From Butyrivibrio sp. (lineage in GTDB: Bacteria; Bacillota; Clostridia; Lachnospirales; Lachnospiraceae), in NCBI GenBank assembly GCA_017470505.1, contig JAFUYO010000012.1, positions 1 through 47,295 of the forward strand: a stretch of DNA of 47,295 nt. Reading direction: 5' to 3'. Under the pieces are notes generated by a model that was not told where the DNA came from, did not search any database, and was given only the letters and a program-made list of their open reading frames with translations. Both the position numbers and the translations under genes were made by a program. This document shows, piece after piece, positions 1-6,831 of this stretch (position 1 is its first letter; the number at the start of each line of letters is the position of its first letter).

Positions 1-119
1 GTCCATTCACGTTTCATAATGCGTTCTCTATCCCATTGCTGCATATACTTTGTGGTTACCTCCGCTCTGTGCTTGATCTTGGAAACGATAGTATCAAGGG
101 TGTTGATGTCGGTATTAGG
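1..119 (-). pseudogene. Possible gene fragment antisense to the first ORF
   Basis: Read on the minus strand from about 119 to 1, the sequence is open and has a charged, helical, protein-like composition (contains TLDTIVSKIKH and YMQQWDRERIMKRE) and runs off the window edge. From memory this resembles the C-terminal part of Rpn-family PD-(D/E)XK recombination-promoting nucleases common in Lachnospiraceae, but no catalytic motif is visible. In this frame there is a stop near 188, so the 5' part of such a gene is missing. The plus-strand reading of the same bases is hydrophobic and Cys-rich, unlike the rest of the downstream protein. That suggests the minus strand is the original coding strand up to a junction near 110-120. 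Family assignment is weak. Confidence 0.3.
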
Positions 120-1074
120 TGTAGAAGGTTTTTCTCCTGATGCAATGGAGTCATTTGCCAGGACGCTGTTCATGGATATTATTTTTCAGATGTACGTTGA
201 TGGTGAAATCAGTAAGGATGTGATTTTCAAAACAATGGAAGCGTTTGAAAATGTTCCCGAGGAAGAAAATGATTACATTGTCGTAACTGAGATGTGTTTA
301 AGTATGGCTAAAGCGCATCTGTACGAATATCTGCCTAAAATTCGCGGGTGGTTTGAAAAAGATCTTATAGACCCCATGATAGCGGGAGATTATCCGGATT
401 ATGTAGATATTGTCTTTGAAAAACGTTTCGATGACGGTGTATTTGTCAATAAGGATTACAGTCTTGAGAGAGGACTTCACAAATGGTATGAAATCGAAGG
501 TTGGGATAAGAAGGCGGGACACATAAAACGGGATTTTTCAAAGATTGATTTTGAGTCTGTATTTTTAAGAGCATACGATATGTATGAGAATCCTTTTAAG
601 GATGTGGGGCGTAATGATCCCTGCCCATGTGGCAGCGGAAAGAAATTCAAGAAGTGTCATTTGTTGAGAGTTGACAGGCTTGATAAAAAGGATAATGGCA
701 TTGAGATAAACAAAGACAGAGACATGCATCTAAAAGATTATCCAAGACTATCCTTTAATCCTGAGACGATGGAGGACAGGGCGGACTTTGTGCGTGAAGA
801 AGGAAGACTATATCTTGAAGATTTGTATGACAGGGACAGTATAGCAATAGACTACTATGTTTACCTTGCTTTCAAGCAGGACAACAAAGGCATGTTTGAT
901 TTAAGAAGCGCAAAGAAGAAGGAGGAATGCGCGATTATCAGGAAAGCATATCTTGAACGGGCAAAAGAACTCTACGATAAGAAAGTCATAAAAGAAAACA
1001 TCACGACTCCACAGGAGTTTGATAAGAAATACTCTATCCATTACATGGCTGATGAGTGGATACAAGAGGAGTAA
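19..1074 (+). CDS. SEC-C motif protein, probably with a replaced N-terminus
   Basis: The open frame ends at TAA 1072-1074. A SEC-C zinc-binding motif (VGRNDPCPCGSGKKFKKCH) lies near residues 196-214. It has the usual Cys-x-Cys ... Cys-His pattern found at the C-terminus of SecA and in many stand-alone proteins. The preceding helical, acidic region (about residues 35-190) looks like the DUF1186-type domain often joined to SEC-C; this is from memory. The first 30 or so residues are hydrophobic and read antisense to a more protein-like minus-strand frame, and there is no good ribosome binding site at 19. The true start may be ATG 106 or may be lost at a junction near 110-120. About 140 residues follow the SEC-C motif and are of unknown type. 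Function unknown. Confidence 0.6.
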   Translation: MRSLSHCCIYFVVTSALCLILETIVSRVLMSVLGVEGFSPDAMESFARTLFMDIIFQMYVDGEISKDVIFKTMEAFENVPEEENDYIVVTEMCLSMAKAHLYEYLPKIRGWFEKDLIDPMIAGDYPDYVDIVFEKRFDDGVFVNKDYSLERGLHKWYEIEGWDKKAGHIKRDFSKIDFESVFLRAYDMYENPFKDVGRNDPCPCGSGKKFKKCHLLRVDRLDKKDNGIEINKDRDMHLKDYPRLSFNPETMEDRADFVREEGRLYLEDLYDRDSIAIDYYVYLAFKQDNKGMFDLRSAKKKEECAIIRKAYLERAKELYDKKVIKENITTPQEFDKKYSIHYMADEWIQEE

Positions 1075-1077
1075 GTC

Positions 1078-1101
1078 AGGACACTGCAAACAAGTAATTA
1101 A
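1078..1101. repeat. Degenerate single terminal repeat of the MITE-like family
   Basis: CAGGACACTGCAAACAAGTAA resembles the left terminus of the 22042-22203 element (TTAGGCACTGTAAACAAATAA), with an extra base and a few substitutions. No matching right end is nearby. It lies between the SEC-C gene stop and the dtd ribosome binding site. Confidence 0.35.
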
Positions 1102-1112
1102 CAGGAGTGAGT

Positions 1113-1553
1113 ATGCGTGCAGTAATTACGAGAGTTTTATCGGCATCGGTCACAATTGACGGTGACAGGTGCGCGGAGATTGGAAAAGGATTTCTGGTGC
1201 TGCTGGGGGTCAGAAACGGCGACACAAAGGCGCAGGCCCAAAAGATTGCGGATAAGATCTGCGGGCTCAGGATATTTGAGGATGAGAACGGCAAGATGAA
1301 TATCAATCCTAAGGATGCGGGGGCGCAGCTGCTTATCGTAAGCCAGTTCACGCTCTATGCGGATTGCAGTTCGAGGCGTCCGGGCTTTACCGAGGCGGCA
1401 AGACCTGAAGTATCAGAGCCGCTTTATGAGCTTGTAGTAAAAGAGTGCCGCGACCGCGGATTTGAGGTACAGACAGGATCTTTTGGAGCGGACATGAAGG
1501 TTGAGTCCATAAACGACGGTCCGGTGACTATAGTTCTGGACGTCGATGCGTAA
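1113..1553 (+). CDS. dtd: D-aminoacyl-tRNA deacylase
   Basis: Dtd removes D-amino acids (and Gly from tRNA-Ala) mischarged on tRNA, a cytoplasmic proofreading step. The 146-residue product is of normal length. It starts MRAVITRV, close to the family N-terminus. It has the SQFTLYAD motif at 77-84 with the catalytic-site Thr80, and the Gly-cisPro motif GPVT at 136-139. ATG 1113 is chosen because AGGAG (1103-1107) sits 5 nt before it; an in-frame GTG at 1107 overlaps that site and is unlikely. The stop codon TAA (1551-1553) is the first three bases of a MITE-type terminal sequence, so the last residues may have been set by an insertion or deletion. Confidence 0.95.
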   Translation: MRAVITRVLSASVTIDGDRCAEIGKGFLVLLGVRNGDTKAQAQKIADKICGLRIFEDENGKMNINPKDAGAQLLIVSQFTLYADCSSRRPGFTEAARPEVSEPLYELVVKECRDRGFEVQTGSFGADMKVESINDGPVTIVLDVDA

Positions 1554-1570
1554 GGAACTGTAGCAGAATT
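1551..1570. repeat. Solo terminal repeat of the MITE-like family
   Basis: TAAGGAACTGTAGCAGAATT is nearly identical to the left ends at 18311 and 19771. There is no right end, and the next recognisable sequence is a stub of a radical-SAM gene. This looks like the scar of a deletion that began at the element. Its TAA is the dtd stop codon. Confidence 0.6.
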
Positions 1571-1598
1571 ACCTTTTTAGGGCGTTGCGTATGCCACA

Positions 1599-1690
1599 GT
1601 GCCTTACCTCAAAAATAAATACGGTGAGAAAATTTACAGGCTGTCCCTCGAGTCAGGATGCACGTGTCCAAACAGGGACGGTTCTTTTGG
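1599..1690 (+). pseudogene. Stub of a TIGR01212/YhcC-like radical SAM gene
   Basis: From GTG 1599 the frame reads YLKNKYGEKIYRLSLE and then CTCPNRDGSFG. This is the characteristic N-terminus of the TIGR01212 (YhcC/YtqA) radical-SAM family just before its CxxxCxxC iron-sulfur motif (a GGCxFC stretch normally follows). Here the similarity stops at about 1690 and the frame runs into the leader of the next lipoprotein gene, so the cluster motif and about 270 residues are missing. Only some 30 codons remain. The 5' side abuts a solo MITE end at 1551-1570. A non-functional remnant is by far the likeliest reading. Family identity is from remembered motif similarity. Confidence 0.6.
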
Positions 1691-1716
1691 CTTGTCCTTG
1701 ATTTACGGAGGAGATT

Positions 1717-2652
1717 ATGAAAAAGAAAGGTTTAAAGCCGGCGGTCTTAATAGCGGCACTTTTGGCAGTTCTTTTGCTTGGGTGCGAAGCTGAGGATATA
1801 AGCGCCGGTATGGATGACAAGGACATAGAAAGTGTCAAAGACACAATCAGGGAGACGATTGAAGCGGCAAAAGAGAGCTCTGCTTTCGGGGAGATAGCGG
1901 ATGCGGCGGAGTCTGCTGCTTCTTCGGCAAGGAGCACCGCAGAAAAAAATGCAAGGGACGCGGCAGCTACCGCAGGCAGTATAGTCAAAGAAAAAGCCGG
2001 AGATGCTGCCTCGGCGGCCGGCAGCATGGCAAAGGAAAAAGCTAAGGACGCAGCTTCAGCAGCAGGAAGCCTGGCAAAGGAAAAGGTGAAGGATGCAGCA
2101 TCGCAGGCAGCAGACATTGCCAGGGAAAAGGCGAAAGATGCTGCATCGGCAGCCGGCAGCATGGCGATTGATAATTTTGAGAAAGCGATAAGCGGCTCTT
2201 CCGGTAACAGCACCTCTTCGCTTACCGCGGAGGATATTGCACTGACCGATGTTGACGGCAACGGGAAGAATTATGTCTTTTCCTATAACGGCGAGGAGTT
2301 TACCGCTATCTACACAACTGATAACTGGAAGATAATGGATTCGTACAGGATCACGGATCCGGCTGACATGAAGGTCATATGTCAGGCGCTGATCGATGAG
2401 AATCCCGTCCACGGAAAAGATATGGTGAGCTACAGGACAGCTGACGACATGGTGTATGAGTGGCAGCTGCATAACATGGGTTATGCATACTTTGAGGAAG
2501 GCAGTGCCCTGAAAGCTAAGGCGAAGGATGTGGACTTTGATCCCGACGACCAGGGGAAGGGCATTGAGGAGTTCTTTGAGTCAAGGACCGGCAAAAAGAT
2601 TGATATGGACGATATTGCGGGCTTTTTGTCAGGCGGTGTATTACTACGCTGA
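1717..2652 (+). CDS. LEA-like repeat lipoprotein
   Basis: The 311-residue protein begins MKKKGLKPAVLIAALLAVLLLGC, a lipoprotein signal peptide with lipobox LLGC at Cys23, so it is probably anchored outside the membrane. Residues about 60-150 are Ala/Lys/Asp-rich repeats of 11-13 residues (AKDAASAAGSMAKEK and variants), with the amphipathic pattern of group-3 LEA-like proteins. The C-terminal half is a separate, non-repetitive domain of about 130 residues that I do not recognise. ATG 1717 follows a strong GGAGGAG site. The LEA repeats suggest a cell-surface stress or spacer role, but that is inference. A long antisense frame here is only the mirror of the repeats. Confidence 0.85.
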   Translation: MKKKGLKPAVLIAALLAVLLLGCEAEDISAGMDDKDIESVKDTIRETIEAAKESSAFGEIADAAESAASSARSTAEKNARDAAATAGSIVKEKAGDAASAAGSMAKEKAKDAASAAGSLAKEKVKDAASQAADIAREKAKDAASAAGSMAIDNFEKAISGSSGNSTSSLTAEDIALTDVDGNGKNYVFSYNGEEFTAIYTTDNWKIMDSYRITDPADMKVICQALIDENPVHGKDMVSYRTADDMVYEWQLHNMGYAYFEEGSALKAKAKDVDFDPDDQGKGIEEFFESRTGKKIDMDDIAGFLSGGVLLR

Positions 2653-2670
2653 AAATGGATAAGCTTATAC

Positions 2671-2697
2671 CGATAACGGAATGCAATTCCGTTATCG
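2671..2697. promoter_or_regulatory. Perfect 12-bp stem hairpin between lipoprotein and MATE gene
   Basis: CGATAACGGAAT and its exact complement ATTCCGTTATCG are separated by GCA. No T-run follows, so it is not a classical intrinsic terminator. It lies 19 nt after the lipoprotein stop and 27 nt before a TATAAT box at 2725-2730, and could be an operator or an mRNA-stability hairpin. Confidence 0.55.
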
Positions 2698-2749
2698 AGA
2701 CTGAAATAATGTCGACAGTTACAATATAATACATGTAAATGGTGCAGAA

Positions 2750-4192
2750 ATGAAAGCATATGAAACAGGAAACAGACAGGAAGCAATTAAATATAAGTTT
2801 ACACTGAGGGAGTGTCTGTTTGGAGACTCAGTGTTCTACAAGAGGGTTGCAATGGTGGTCGTTCCGATGATCGTTCAGAACACCTTAACTAACATCGTGG
2901 GACTTCTCGACAATGTCATGGTAGGTCAGGTAGGAACGCTGCCTATGTCAGCTGTTGCCATCGTAAACCAGATTCTCTTCATCTTTTATCTGTGCATCTG
3001 GGGGTCGCTCGCCGGAGCGGGCATCTTCAGCACACAGTTTTTTGGAAAAGGAGATATGGACGGAGTTCGCTATGCCATAAGGTTCAAGCTCCTGACGGCA
3101 CTTGTGATACTCTCGGCAGCAGTGCTGATCCTCTTCAATTTCGGACAGAGCCTTATCTCTTTGTACATATCGGCGGACACGCCCGTGTCAGATGCAGAGG
3201 CTACGCTCAGATACGCCTATTCCTATCTTAAGATCATGCTGATAGGCCTTGTGCCGTTTTCGCTGACGCAGGTGTATGCCAGCGCAATGAGAGAGTCCGG
3301 CAGGACAACTCTTCCCATGGCTGCGAGTATGATCGCCATGCTGGTAAACTTCGTGTTTAATGCTCTTCTCATCTTCGGACTTTTGGGCTTTCCAAAGCTC
3401 GGAGTCCTGGGCGCGGCGGTTGCGACGGTTATCTCGAGATTCACGGAGTTTTTGATTGTACTGTTTGGAGCGCACCGGGCAAATTCGAAATACACCTTTT
3501 TCAGGGGGCTTTACAGGGGCTTTAAGATACCTGCAAATCTCATCTGGCCTATAATGTCCAAGACTCTGCCGCTTCTTGCAAATGAGTTTTTGTGGTCGCT
3601 TGCGCAGGCATCTCTTTTGCAGGCGTATTCTGTCAGGGGAATAGCGGTGATCGCGGCCATGAACATAAGCGGGACCATATCGCAGATCTTTAATGAGGTG
3701 TTTTTGTCCATAGGAAATTCCACAGGCATCATCGTCGGGCAGGAGCTCGGGGCGGACAAGCTGATATCCGCAAGGAGAAGTGCATGGCGCATGGCGTCAC
3801 TGAGCGTGATGAGCACCTTTGTCATGGGCTCGCTCCTGGCAATTGCGGCGCCGCTCATCCCGCAGATCTACAACACAGAGCCCGAGATAAGGGCGCTTGC
3901 TACGAGATGCATCTGGGTAGTTGCCATCTGCATGCCGATAAACTCCTATGCAAATGTCTCGTATTTCACCATGAGGTCCGGTGGGAAAACGGCTGTTACC
4001 TTTTTGTTCGACAGCTGCTTTGCCTGGGCGGTATCGGTGCCGGCGGCGTACGTCCTCAGCAGATTCACAAGCATGCCTGCGCTGAACGTTTTTCTGTGCG
4101 TATCGCTTCTTGAGAGCATCAAGTGCATCATAGGTTTCTGTCTTGTAAAGAGCGGAGTCTGGGTAAGAAATATAGTAAAGACCGCGGCGTAG
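2750..4192 (+). CDS. MATE family multidrug/toxin efflux transporter
   Basis: The 480-residue protein is highly hydrophobic with about 12 predicted membrane segments, matching MATE transporters (NorM/DinF superfamily), which export cationic drugs or metabolites using Na+ or H+ gradients. The N-terminal half shows typical features: VPMIVQNTLTNIVGLLDNVM, then a GxxGTLPMSAVA segment near residues 60-75. A second homologous half follows from about residue 250. ATG 2750 lacks a clear ribosome binding site. A TATAAT box at 2725-2730 would give a leader of only about 13 nt. The substrate cannot be told from sequence. Confidence 0.9.
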   Translation: MKAYETGNRQEAIKYKFTLRECLFGDSVFYKRVAMVVVPMIVQNTLTNIVGLLDNVMVGQVGTLPMSAVAIVNQILFIFYLCIWGSLAGAGIFSTQFFGKGDMDGVRYAIRFKLLTALVILSAAVLILFNFGQSLISLYISADTPVSDAEATLRYAYSYLKIMLIGLVPFSLTQVYASAMRESGRTTLPMAASMIAMLVNFVFNALLIFGLLGFPKLGVLGAAVATVISRFTEFLIVLFGAHRANSKYTFFRGLYRGFKIPANLIWPIMSKTLPLLANEFLWSLAQASLLQAYSVRGIAVIAAMNISGTISQIFNEVFLSIGNSTGIIVGQELGADKLISARRSAWRMASLSVMSTFVMGSLLAIAAPLIPQIYNTEPEIRALATRCIWVVAICMPINSYANVSYFTMRSGGKTAVTFLFDSCFAWAVSVPAAYVLSRFTSMPALNVFLCVSLLESIKCIIGFCLVKSGVWVRNIVKTAA

Positions 4193-4202
4193 AGGCATTT
4201 TT

Positions 4203-4232
4203 GGCTCTATGAAAAATGTTCTTCAAGATTTT
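4203..4232 (+). terminator. Possible weak terminator after the MATE gene
   Basis: GCATTTTT and AAAAATGT form an A/T-rich stem of 7-8 bp closed by GGCTCTATG, followed by a T-rich stretch (TTCTATTTTTTTGC). It is weak but correctly placed just after the MATE stop codon. Confidence 0.35.
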
Positions 4233-4289
4233 CTATTTTTTTGCTTATTTGGACTAGGAATTATTGGGAAATGAATAGTATTATATAAA

Positions 4290-4305
4290 TGTAAACGGTT
4301 ACATT
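4290..4305. promoter_or_regulatory. LacI/CcpA-type operator upstream of pfp
   Basis: ATGTAAACGGTTACAT is an inverted repeat with perfect 6-bp arms (ATGTAA/TTACAT) around ACGG. It differs by one base from the CcpA cre consensus WTGWAARCGYWWWCW and suits any LacI-family regulator. It lies just downstream of an A/T-rich TATATAAA stretch (4283-4290) and 27 nt before the pfp start, where a bound repressor could block initiation or early elongation. Confidence 0.6.
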
Positions 4306-4331
4306 TTTCTTATGTGGAAAGGGCAAAAAAT

Positions 4332-5567
4332 ATGAAAAACGCAATTGTAGGACAATCTGGTGGACCAACTTCAGTAATCAACTCTTCACTTGCAGGTGTT
4401 TTTGAATCTGCCAGGAACAGGGGAGCTGAGCACGTATATGGTATGTGCAACGGAATCCAGGGCTTTCTTGAGGGAAGATATGTAGACATGACAGAGATCT
4501 TCAAAAAGCCCATCGATATCGAACTCTTAAAGCGCACACCTTCAAGCTACCTTGGAAGCTGCAGATACAAGCTTCCCGAGCTTGGTGCAGAGGGCGCAAA
4601 AGAGGTATTTGACGATATCTTTAAGAGGCTCTCTGACCTCAATATCGGTTATTTCTTTTACATTGGCGGAAATGACAGCATGGACACCATCAATAAGCTT
4701 GCTATTTACGGAAAAGAGAAGGGGAGTGACATCAGGTTTATCGGTGTTCCGAAGACAATTGACAACGATCTTACAGTGACTGACCACACACCGGGATATG
4801 GTTCAGCTGCAAAATACATCGGCGTTGTGATGAAGGAGATCATCAGGGACGCCACAGTTTACGGGACAAAGTATGTTACAGTTGTTGAGATAATGGGAAG
4901 AAATGCGGGCTGGCTCACCGCTGCTTCTGCTCTTGCCAAGGACAATGACTGCGAGGGCGTTGACATGATCTGCCTGCCCGAGGTTCCTTTCAATGTTGAA
5001 CGTTTTGTTGAAAAGGTTCGCAAGATGCAGGAGAAAAAGAAGAGCATTGTCATCGCTGTTTCCGAGGGTGTTAAGCTTGAGGACGGAAGATATGTCTGCG
5101 AGCTTGCCGACGACGTTCATGCAGTGGATGCTTTCGGGCACAAGTCCCTCACAGGCACAGCGAGATTCCTTGCAAATACAATCGCAAGGGAGATGGACAC
5201 AAAGACACGTTGTATCGAGCTCGCAACTCTTCAGCGCTGCGCAGGCCACCTCACCAGCCGCACAGATATAACAGAGGCATATCAGGTTGGCGGAGCTGCA
5301 GTGAAGGCTGCTTTTGAGGGACACACAGGTGAGATGGTAGCTCTCAAGAGAATTTCAAATGCACCTTACCAGTGTACAACAGAGCTTCATCCTATCTCAG
5401 AGATAGCAAACCTCGAGAAGAAGGTTCCTCTCGAGTGGGTAAACGAGGACTTCACCCAGATGAAGCAGGAGTTCATCGATTATGCATATCCTCTCATCCA
5501 GGCAGAGCTCACACCTATCTATGTTGGAGGACTTCCTCAGCACATCTACCTGGGCGAGGAAGACTGA
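4332..5567 (+). CDS. pfp: 6-phosphofructokinase, PPi-dependent type
   Basis: It phosphorylates fructose 6-phosphate to the 1,6-bisphosphate, the committed step of glycolysis. The 411-residue protein has GQSGGPTSVINSSL at the start, GGNDS at 112-116, PKTIDND at 140-146 and MGRNAGW at 189-195. In this superfamily Asp at the second variable position of GG(D/N)D, together with Lys in PKTIDND, marks pyrophosphate use, whereas ATP enzymes have Gly at both. I therefore call it PPi-dependent. The Asn in GGND in place of the usual Asp is a small deviation. ATG 4332 follows GGAAAGGG at 8 nt; the in-frame GTG 4314 overlaps that site. It is apparently monocistronic, with a LacI/CcpA-like operator upstream and a terminator downstream. 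Confidence 0.9.
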   Translation: MKNAIVGQSGGPTSVINSSLAGVFESARNRGAEHVYGMCNGIQGFLEGRYVDMTEIFKKPIDIELLKRTPSSYLGSCRYKLPELGAEGAKEVFDDIFKRLSDLNIGYFFYIGGNDSMDTINKLAIYGKEKGSDIRFIGVPKTIDNDLTVTDHTPGYGSAAKYIGVVMKEIIRDATVYGTKYVTVVEIMGRNAGWLTAASALAKDNDCEGVDMICLPEVPFNVERFVEKVRKMQEKKKSIVIAVSEGVKLEDGRYVCELADDVHAVDAFGHKSLTGTARFLANTIAREMDTKTRCIELATLQRCAGHLTSRTDITEAYQVGGAAVKAAFEGHTGEMVALKRISNAPYQCTTELHPISEIANLEKKVPLEWVNEDFTQMKQEFIDYAYPLIQAELTPIYVGGLPQHIYLGEED

Positions 5568-5594
5568 TTGCAGGGATTTGCGAAGACCGTCTAT

Positions 5595-5756
5595 CTTAGG
5601 AACTGTAGCGGAGGACGGATATGGGGACAATTAAGTCTCAGGTCATTTAGGGAAAGTGAATATAAAGATCAAAAAAGCCGGATACCGGTGATTTACCGGT
5701 GATTCGGCTTTTTGTATGCGCGACATGGGCGCGCTCTGGCGGGTACAGTTCCTAAG
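5595..5756. mobile_element. MITE-like inverted-repeat element, copy 1
   Basis: CTTAGGAACTGTA (5595-5607) and its exact complement TACAGTTCCTAAG (5744-5756) bound 162 bp without coding capacity. The ends match those at 18310-18467, 19771-19817 and 1551. The interior contains a bidirectional terminator serving the convergent pfp and 5811-6269 genes. No flanking target duplication is obvious. Confidence 0.65.
5671..5713. terminator. Bidirectional intrinsic terminator between pfp and the minus-strand gene
   Basis: AAAAAAGCCG ... CGGCTTTTT flank an inner ACCGGTGATTTACCGGT stem. T-runs occur on both strands, placing a two-way terminator between convergent genes. Confidence 0.85.
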
Positions 5757-5810
5757 AATGCTGCAAGCGTCATTCTTATTTTACGAGAGACTTAAGTGTA
5801 CGGGGCTGCG

Positions 5811-6269
5811 TCACGGATTTACATATTTCTGCATGATTTCAGAGAGCTTCTCAGTCTCTTCCTCGGAGAGGTTTTCTGTTGCATAGTCAAGGAGGGCTGA
5901 GGTGTCGCCTTCAGATATGTAAGACTGCACATCTGAGATGGCATCCAGACTCACATTGTTTGCAATGATCTCAGTTACGGTGTCCTTATCCTCCTCGCTC
6001 ATTGACTCAGCGATCTCTTTTACCTTGCCGTCGGACTTCTCGATGTAGGTATCAATTGCCTCGCTGACGATTGCCTTGGTTATGGGATTGGCCTTGGAGG
6101 AATTGGAATTACCGCTCTCTGAGCTTGCGCTCTGTGCTGCGCTCTCTGTAATTTCAGCGCTGTCTGGGGCAGAGACGTCGTCTGTTTTGCTCTTCTGCAC
6201 CAGGAGGAAGACTGCTCCGAGGGCGAGTATTACAATGAGGGTTATAGCGAATGTCTTTAATACTTTCAT
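5811..6269 (-). CDS. Small membrane-anchored hypothetical protein
   Basis: The 152-residue protein starts MKVLKTFAITLIVILALGAVF, one N-terminal membrane segment without a lipobox. A Ser/Ala-rich linker (about residues 35-65) follows, then an acidic helical domain of about 85 residues (contains SEEDKDTVTEIIANN and NLSEEETEKLSEIMQKYV). It is probably anchored with the domain outside the cell. The start is supported by AAAGGAAC about 8 nt upstream. I do not recognise the family and no catalytic motif is visible. It is convergent with pfp. Confidence 0.75.
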   Translation of the reverse strand: MKVLKTFAITLIVILALGAVFLLVQKSKTDDVSAPDSAEITESAAQSASSESGNSNSSKANPITKAIVSEAIDTYIEKSDGKVKEIAESMSEEDKDTVTEIIANNVSLDAISDVQSYISEGDTSALLDYATENLSEEETEKLSEIMQKYVNP

Positions 6270-6405
6270 GCTGTTGTTCCTTTTTTTATGTTGAATTTAT
6301 TATGGACTCATACAATAATAATACCGCAGTTGGTATAAGTCAAAGAGTTGTAGACGGCAGAGAGAGCTGTAGGCAGCAGAGAGATATCCTGTAAGTTGCG
6401 CTGTT

Positions 6406-6787
6406 ACTGTTGAAAAGTGAAAAAGTTCGATTCCAACAGTAAAGAGGCAGACAATATTACTGTTGGAAAGCGAAAATACAGATTCTAACAGTAAAGAGGT
6501 AGACAATCTTACTGTTGGAAAGTGAAAAATGCAGATTCCAACAGTAAAGAGGTAGATGCTCCTACTGTTGGAAAGCGAAAAATGCAGATTCCAACAGTAA
6601 AGAAGTAGACAATCTTACTGTTGGAAAGTGAGAAATGGAGATTTCAACAGTAATGAGGCAGATGCTCCTACTGTTGGAAAGCGAAAAATGCAGATTCCAA
6701 CAGTAAAGAAGTAGATGCTCCTACTGTTGAAAAGTGGGATGGAGTAGATTCCAACAGTAATGAGGCAAAGGATTCTACTGTTGGAAA
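6406..6787. repeat. 53-bp tandem array of hairpin-forming units
   Basis: ACTGTTG recurs at about 6406, 6459, 6511, 6564, 6617, 6670, 6723 and 6777, a period of 52-54 bp. Each unit is ACTGTTGGAA, a loop of about 15 nt (AGYGAAAAATGCAGA), TTCCAACAGT, then an 18-nt linker starting AAAGARGTAGA. Linker ends alternate mainly between CAATCTT and TGCTCCT. The arms are conserved while loops and linkers vary slightly. The array fills the gap between the minus-strand gene at 6269 and the lipoprotein gene, and overlaps the first possible start of the latter. Confidence 0.9.
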
Positions 6788-6831
6788 GTGGAGAAGTGAG
6801 CAACAAAGTGAATAACAAAGATAACAACAAA

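Noticed and set aside
1107-1112. GTG 1107 as the dtd start
   Set aside because: It overlaps the Shine-Dalgarno for ATG 1113, and family members start at MRAV.
1653-2261. 202-residue Ala/Ser-rich minus-strand ORF
   Set aside because: It is the antisense mirror of the Ala/Lys repeats of the lipoprotein gene and has no ribosome binding site or family motif.
6406-6787. CRISPR array
   Set aside because: Intervening segments are near-identical 18-nt linkers rather than unique spacers, each unit is internally palindromic, and no cas gene is nearby.
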